NCBI GenBank assembly: GCA_019347785.1 | Contig: JAHWKQ010000088.1 | Location: 1-8,337, forward strand | DNA from: Actinomycetota bacterium | Lineage (GTDB): Bacteria; Actinomycetota; Nitriliruptoria; Euzebyales; Egibacteraceae | DNA length: 8,337 nucleotides | Direction of reading: 5' to 3' | Program-made: the position numbers and the translations under genes | The notes under the pieces: generated by a model | What the model was told of the DNA's origin: nothing | Seen by the model: the letters and a program-made list of their open reading frames with translations, nothing else | Databases searched by the model: none | Part shown: piece after piece, positions 5,243-8,337 of the stretch | Layout: each line of letters opens with the position of its first letter | How positions within the stretch are numbered: position 1 is the stretch's first letter

Positions 5243-6019
5243 CTAGCGCCCGTAGCGGCGGTGGCGGGACTGGAAGTCACGCAGCGCCCGCAGGAAGTCG
5301 GTCTTGCGGAAGTCCGGCCAGTACGGGTCGCAGAAGTGCAGCTCGCTGTGGGCGGACTGCCACAGCAGGAACCCGGACATGCGGATGGCGCCCGACGTCC
5401 TGATGATGAGGTCGGGGTCAGGCAGGCCGGTGATGTACAGATGCTCCCCGATGGACTCGACCGTGAGGTCGTCGAGCACGTCGGCCAGGGTGTCGCCGCG
5501 CATGTGGCGCTCCTCCAGCAGGCTGCGCAGCGCGTCGGTGATCTCCTGTCGCCCCCCGTAGCCGACAGCGACCTGCAGCCGGAAGTCGTGCCGGTCGGCG
5601 GTGAGCTCGTTGGCCTCCTTGAGCACCCGCTGGAGCCGGTCCGGCAGCGCGTCGAGGGCGCCGACGGCGGTCACGCGCAGGCCCCGGTCGCTGTTGACGG
5701 GGCTGTGCGCCAGCTGCTCGACCGTCCCGGCGATGATGTCGACGAGCTCGCCGACCTCGCCCGCGTCGCGCCGCAGGTTGTCGGTCGACAGCAGCCAGAG
5801 GGTGACGGTGCGGATGCCGAGCTCGTCACACCAGTCGAGCAGCTCGTGGATCTTGCGCGCCCCCTGACGGTGGCCCTCGACGACCGTTTCCAGGCCCCGC
5901 TGGCGGGCATACCGGCGGTTGCCGTCGAGGATGACGCCGACGTGGCGTGGCAGCGCGCCACCGCGCAGGCCCGCCGACAATCGCCGCTCGTACAGACGGT
6001 AGGCGAGATCAGCCAGCAT
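5243..6019 (-). CDS. uppS: Isoprenyl transferase (cis-prenyltransferase, UPP synthase family)
   Basis: This family condenses isopentenyl diphosphate onto allylic diphosphates in cis, producing the polyprenyl diphosphates that become lipid carriers for peptidoglycan and cell-wall polysaccharide synthesis. At 258 residues the length is normal. Signatures: HVGVILDGNRRYARQRG (26-42) with catalytic D32, the GHRQGARKIHELLDWC region, TLWLLSTDN, VGYGGRQEI (152-160) and PDPDLIIRTSGAIRMSGFL followed by LWQSAHSELHFCD (E226). The usual RTSGE motif reads RTSGA (A211), a departure at a conserved acidic position. The wording, especially RMSGFLLWQSAHSE, is of the actinobacterial type that includes the mycobacterial short-chain Z-farnesyl synthase; chain length cannot be judged here. 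The ATG at 6019 lacks a Shine-Dalgarno and follows a TACACT box by 7 bases, consistent with a leaderless start. An in-frame extension upstream would overlap the MFS gene and has no family similarity. It heads the epimerase-phosphatase-oxidoreductase unit. Confidence 0.93.
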   Translation of the reverse strand: MLADLAYRLYERRLSAGLRGGALPRHVGVILDGNRRYARQRGLETVVEGHRQGARKIHELLDWCDELGIRTVTLWLLSTDNLRRDAGEVGELVDIIAGTVEQLAHSPVNSDRGLRVTAVGALDALPDRLQRVLKEANELTADRHDFRLQVAVGYGGRQEITDALRSLLEERHMRGDTLADVLDDLTVESIGEHLYITGLPDPDLIIRTSGAIRMSGFLLWQSAHSELHFCDPYWPDFRKTDFLRALRDFQSRHRRYGR

Positions 6020-6026
6020 GAACGGG

Positions 6027-6032
6027 AGTGTA
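6027..6032 (-). promoter_or_regulatory. -10 box of a probable leaderless uppS promoter
   Basis: The minus strand reads TACACT, then seven bases, then the uppS ATG at 6019. There is no purine-rich ribosome site between them. Actinobacteria commonly use TANNNT boxes 6-7 bases before the first transcribed base and often begin the mRNA at the start codon, so the transcript probably starts at the A of the ATG. No recognisable -35 hexamer lies 17-18 bases upstream. This promoter would drive the four-gene unit ending at 2697. Confidence 0.6.
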
Positions 6033-6054
6033 GGGCGGTGCGGCCCGGCTCTGG

Positions 6055-6091
6055 CCGACGTCCGAGAAGGGGGGCGGTGGACCGACGTCCG
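6055..6091. repeat. Pair of 10-bp direct repeats upstream of uppS
   Basis: CCGACGTCCG occurs at 6055-6064 and again at 6082-6091, 27 bases apart start to start, in the 77-base gap between the MFS stop and the uppS start. Both copies lie upstream of the uppS -10 box. They could bind a regulator, but GACGTC-like words are common in this GC-rich DNA and a nine-base match also occurs near 5391-5400 inside uppS. A role is therefore unproven. Confidence 0.3.
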
Positions 6092-6096
6092 CCGGG

Positions 6097-7365
6097 TCAG
6101 GGATGTGCGCCGGCCGCCCGGGGCAGCGTCTCCCGCATGCGCAGGGCGGCGATGCCGCCGACCGCCAGCAGCACGGCCGACGCCCCGAAGCCCCATGCGT
6201 AGCCGGCGGCTTGGGCGAGGAAGCCGGACACGAGCGGACCCAGGACGCTGCCGAGGTCCCCGGCGAGGTTCAGCACCCCCACGCCGGTGCCGGTGCGCTC
6301 GTCGGGGACGACGTCGCCGACGATGGCCGGCGGGGTCACCGACGTGAGCCCCGTCGCCAGCCCGTACAGGCCGAGCACCGTGAGGAAGGCGGGCACGGTG
6401 CCGGCCAGGCCCATCGAGGCGGAGACGGCGGCGAAGGCGAAGAATGACGGGGCCCCCAGCGCCCGTCGCCCGGCCGTGTCGGCGATGCGTCCCGCCGGCC
6501 AGACGACCAGCAGGTGGGTGACCGAGGCGAGCCCGAGGCCCAGGCCGATCACGGCCTCGCCGGCCCCCACCTGCTCGGCCCCGAAGACGGGCACGAGGCT
6601 GAACCGCACCCCCGTGGCCGCCCAGCGCGAGGCGGCCATCATCAGCAGCGCCGCGGCGAACGCCCGGTTGGCCGAGAGCCCGCGGGCGGTCTCCCAGGTG
6701 GCGCGCAGCCCCCTGGGCGCGTGCGTGGGCGGCGCCGGGACGCCGCCGGCCTCGGCGTGGACGCCGGGCATGTCATGGCGAGGCAGGAACCGCAGCGCCA
6801 CCAGCCCCGCGGAGCCGCAGAAGCCCGCATAGATCACGAACGGCCAGCGAAGGCCCAGCGGCTGGGCGAGCAGGCCCCCCACGGTGGGGCCGAACATGAT
6901 GCCGAACAGGAACGCGCCCTGGAGCATCCCCACCGCGACCCCCCGCTTGTCGGCGGGCACGGCGCGGATGACCAGCGCGAGCAGGGCGTTGAAGAACAGC
7001 GCGCTGCCGAAGCCACCCACGCCGCGGAACGCCACGAGCGCCCAGTACGAGGGCGCTCCCGCGGTGGCCAGGCTGGAGGCGGCGACGATGAGCGCCCCCC
7101 AACCGACCGCCCGGGCCGTGCCGATGCGGTCGGTCAGCGGTCCGGTGTACGGGTTGGACAACAGCCGCACGCCGGCGAAGACACTGACGACGAGCGTGAC
7201 CGCGAACAGCCCGACGCCGAAGTCGCGGGCGAACAGCGGCAGGACCGGGATGACGAGGCCGAAGCCCAGCGCCACGACCAGCGCGATCACGAGGGCCACG
7301 GCGAGCGACGGCTCGCGCAGAAGACCCAGCCGCTCGGCCCTCACGGGCAGGAACATCCGGTCCAC
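6097..7365 (-). CDS. Major facilitator superfamily transporter, drug-efflux type
   Basis: A 422-residue inner-membrane protein of typical MFS size with alternating hydrophobic segments consistent with twelve helices. The first helix is about residues 19-46 (LAVALVIALVVALGFGLVIP onward). Motif A follows in the loop after helix 2 as GPLTDRIGTARAV (75-87, D79 and R80), with a matching half-motif AGRIADTAGRRALG (291-304) in the second half. GIMFGPTVGGLLA (155-167) matches motif C, typical of proton-coupled antiporters, so export of a drug-like or metabolic compound is the likely role. A hydrophilic loop at about 195-232 separates the halves. The start is taken as GTG at 7365 with GGTGG ten bases upstream; an ATG three codons later (7356) is a fair alternative. 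It has its own -10 box at 7387-7392 and lies 45 bases downstream of the glycosylase gene. The substrate cannot be told. Confidence 0.92.
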   Translation of the reverse strand: MDRMFLPVRAERLGLLREPSLAVALVIALVVALGFGLVIPVLPLFARDFGVGLFAVTLVVSVFAGVRLLSNPYTGPLTDRIGTARAVGWGALIVAASSLATAGAPSYWALVAFRGVGGFGSALFFNALLALVIRAVPADKRGVAVGMLQGAFLFGIMFGPTVGGLLAQPLGLRWPFVIYAGFCGSAGLVALRFLPRHDMPGVHAEAGGVPAPPTHAPRGLRATWETARGLSANRAFAAALLMMAASRWAATGVRFSLVPVFGAEQVGAGEAVIGLGLGLASVTHLLVVWPAGRIADTAGRRALGAPSFFAFAAVSASMGLAGTVPAFLTVLGLYGLATGLTSVTPPAIVGDVVPDERTGTGVGVLNLAGDLGSVLGPLVSGFLAQAAGYAWGFGASAVLLAVGGIAALRMRETLPRAAGAHP

Positions 7366-7386
7366 AAAGAGGCGGCCACCCGCCCG

Positions 7387-7392
7387 AGTGTA
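7387..7392 (-). promoter_or_regulatory. Candidate -10 box for the MFS gene
   Basis: The minus strand reads TACACT, the same hexamer found before uppS, in the 45-base gap after the glycosylase stop. It would start a transcript near 7380 and leave a leader of about 15 bases before the GTG. A small GCCCG/CGGGC hairpin (7394-7408) lies between the glycosylase stop and this box and might reduce read-through, though no T-run follows. No clear -35 is seen. Confidence 0.45.
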
Positions 7393-7410
7393 GGCCCGCT
7401 CACCGGGCGG

Positions 7411-8259
7411 CTACTTCAGGAACCTGCTGGTGGTGTTGTCGGCGAGCACCCGGCCGCCGGTCTGGCAGGTCGCGCAGTAGTTGACCGTGTACGAGCGGTA
7501 CTCCACAGCGCGGACCGCGTCGCCGCACACCGGGCAGGGCTGCCCCGCGCGGCCGTGCACGGCGGCGGGGCGCTGCGCCGACGCGCTCATGTCCTCCCGG
7601 CGGCGCTCGGCGGCCAGGCCCTCGGCGACGGCGGTGCGGATCGCCTCGACCACCGCCGCGCAGCCGGGCGCGCCCAGGCGCGCCGTCGGCTGGAACGGCG
7701 ACAGCCGGGCGCGGTGGCAGACCTCGTTCGCCAGCCGCCGGCCCAGACCGGCCAGCAGCGACTGGTCGCGCAGGAAGCCGTGCAGGCGCATCGGGTGGGC
7801 GTGCGCCAGGGCCCGCAGGCCCTCGGCGTCGACCGTGTCGGCCTCCGCCCCCAGCCCGGCCAACGGCTCCTGGGCGAGCGGGTCGCCCTCGACGACCCAG
7901 ACCCCGGCGCGGCGCTCGGTGCCGCGCTCGGTCAGCAGCAGGGCGCGCCCGTCGGCGAAGCGCCAGCGCGCCACGCCGCCGCGGGGCCGCCGTCGTCGGC
8001 CGTCGGCGGATCCGTCGACGGGACGCAGACGTCCCCCCTGCATGAGGTGCACGACGAAGGTCAGGTCGGCGAATCCCAGCAACAGGTGCTTGCCGCGGCG
8101 GGCCACACCGTCCAGCACCCGGCCGGCCGCCGCGTCCGGCGACGGCCGGTACGTCTTCAGCGCCGTGAACGACAGCGGCTCGAAGCGCTCGAGCCGGGCG
8201 GCGGAGAAGGCGGCCGCCAGCCGCTCGGCGTGCGCCTGCACCTCGGGGAGCTCGGGCAT
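7411..8259 (-). CDS. Fpg/Nei-family DNA glycosylase/AP lyase
   Basis: A 282-residue base-excision repair enzyme that would remove oxidised bases and nick the DNA. It starts MPELPEVQAHAERL, giving the catalytic proline (P2, N-terminal after Met removal) and glutamate (E3). K57 in ARRGKHLLLGF is the hairpin lysine, HLMQGGRL (71-78) matches the family's HLxMxGxL region, and a four-cysteine zinc finger is present (C242, C245, C262, C265; C-x2-C-x16-C-x2-C). After the finger comes the tail TGGRVLADNTTSRFLK, as in an actinobacterial subgroup. The helix-two-turn-helix region reads GLGRRLANEVCHRARLSP where E. coli MutM has GIGNIYADE, so the Asn that contacts DNA phosphate is replaced. Base specificity (8-oxoguanine or oxidised pyrimidine) cannot be assigned, so no gene symbol is given. 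The ATG at 8259 fixes the required MPELPE start; no clear Shine-Dalgarno precedes it, and a TAGCGT box at 8269-8274 could give a very short leader. Confidence 0.93.
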   Translation of the reverse strand: MPELPEVQAHAERLAAAFSAARLERFEPLSFTALKTYRPSPDAAAGRVLDGVARRGKHLLLGFADLTFVVHLMQGGRLRPVDGSADGRRRRPRGGVARWRFADGRALLLTERGTERRAGVWVVEGDPLAQEPLAGLGAEADTVDAEGLRALAHAHPMRLHGFLRDQSLLAGLGRRLANEVCHRARLSPFQPTARLGAPGCAAVVEAIRTAVAEGLAAERRREDMSASAQRPAAVHGRAGQPCPVCGDAVRAVEYRSYTVNYCATCQTGGRVLADNTTSRFLK

Positions 8260-8286
8260 CGAGCGCCCACGCTACCGACAGCCGGG

Positions 8287-8302
8287 CCGCCGGGCCCGGC
8301 GG
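8287..8302. repeat. 16-bp perfect palindrome near the right edge
   Basis: CCGCCGGGCCCGGCGG reads the same on both strands. It lies between a possible minus-strand -10 (TAGCGT, 8269-8274) for the glycosylase gene and a plus-strand TACACT box (8316-8321), overlapping where either -35 would be. It could be an operator. A GC-only palindrome in DNA of this composition may also be chance, and with no loop it is a poor terminator. Confidence 0.35.
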
Positions 8303-8315
8303 CGGTGGGGGCCGC

Positions 8316-8321
8316 TACACT
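8316..8321 (+). promoter_or_regulatory. Candidate plus-strand -10 box at right edge
   Basis: The plus strand reads TACACT, identical to the boxes before uppS and the MFS gene, 16 bases before the window ends. It would start a rightward transcript near 8328 for a gene, possibly an RNA gene, outside the window and divergent from the glycosylase gene. No -35 consensus is visible, and the gene itself cannot be seen. Confidence 0.35.
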
Positions 8322-8337
8322 CACCGGTCCACCTCCG

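Noticed and set aside
5243..6196. Longer 317-residue version of the prenyltransferase
   Set aside because: The extension is Arg-rich, overlaps the end of the MFS gene and covers the TACACT promoter; the ATG at 6019 gives the usual family length.
3878..6202. Plus-strand open frame of 774 codons antisense to four minus-strand genes
   Set aside because: It crosses the whole oxidoreductase-phosphatase-epimerase-uppS unit, has no family motif, and its composition is that of a shadow frame.
7394..7408. GCCCG/CGGGC hairpin after the glycosylase gene as a terminator
   Set aside because: Only 5-bp arms and no T-run; too weak to annotate as a terminator by itself.
1..8337. A new defence, mobile or secondary-metabolite system
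   Set aside because: All genes belong to known chromosomal families; no transposase, integrase, repeat array, toxin-antitoxin pair or biosynthetic core enzyme is visible.

Overview
The window is an ordinary-looking stretch of a very GC-rich bacterial chromosome. Several traits point to Actinomycetota: a class II (GlpX-type) fructose-bisphosphatase next to a DUF4032 kinase-like gene, an actinobacterial-style cis-prenyltransferase, a Fpg/Nei glycosylase with a C-terminal extension after its zinc finger, and at least one gene that appears to be leaderless behind a TANNNT -10 box. The order or genus cannot be fixed from the sequence. Because GC is so high, long open frames occur antisense to most genes; these were treated as shadows.

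Layout, left to right. Positions 1-543 (minus) hold the N-terminal 181 codons of glpX, which runs off the left edge. Positions 595-1893 (minus) hold a DUF4032 protein with a complete set of kinase-fold catalytic residues, probably co-transcribed into glpX. A 77-bp divergent gap with a 7-bp-arm inverted repeat separates it from a PhoU-family gene (1971-2684, plus), the only plus-strand gene found. phoU converges with a FAD disulfide oxidoreductase gene (2697-4103, minus). The two stop codons lie in opposite arms of one inverted repeat.

Positions 6019 down to 2697 read as one minus-strand transcription unit: uppS, an RmlC-like sugar epimerase, a histidine phosphatase and the FAD oxidoreductase, with gaps of 33, 10 and 1 bases. 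A TACACT box sits 7 bases before the uppS ATG and no Shine-Dalgarno is visible, so the unit probably starts with a leaderless mRNA. Upstream are an MFS exporter (6097-7365, minus) with its own TACACT box and a Fpg/Nei-family DNA glycosylase (7411-8259, minus). The last 78 bases hold a 16-bp perfect palindrome and a plus-strand TACACT box that may serve a gene beyond the right edge.

Functionally the window mixes central carbon metabolism (glpX), phosphate signalling (phoU), polyprenyl lipid carrier synthesis (uppS), sugar-nucleotide modification (rmlC-like), redox and base-excision repair. No RNA gene, insertion sequence, CRISPR array, phage gene or recognisable defence system was found, and no intergenic stretch exceeds 300 bases. 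The points most worth following up are substitutions at normally conserved active-site positions in the epimerase, the prenyltransferase, the oxidoreductase and PhoU, the make-up of the uppS operon, and the repeated TACACT promoter element.
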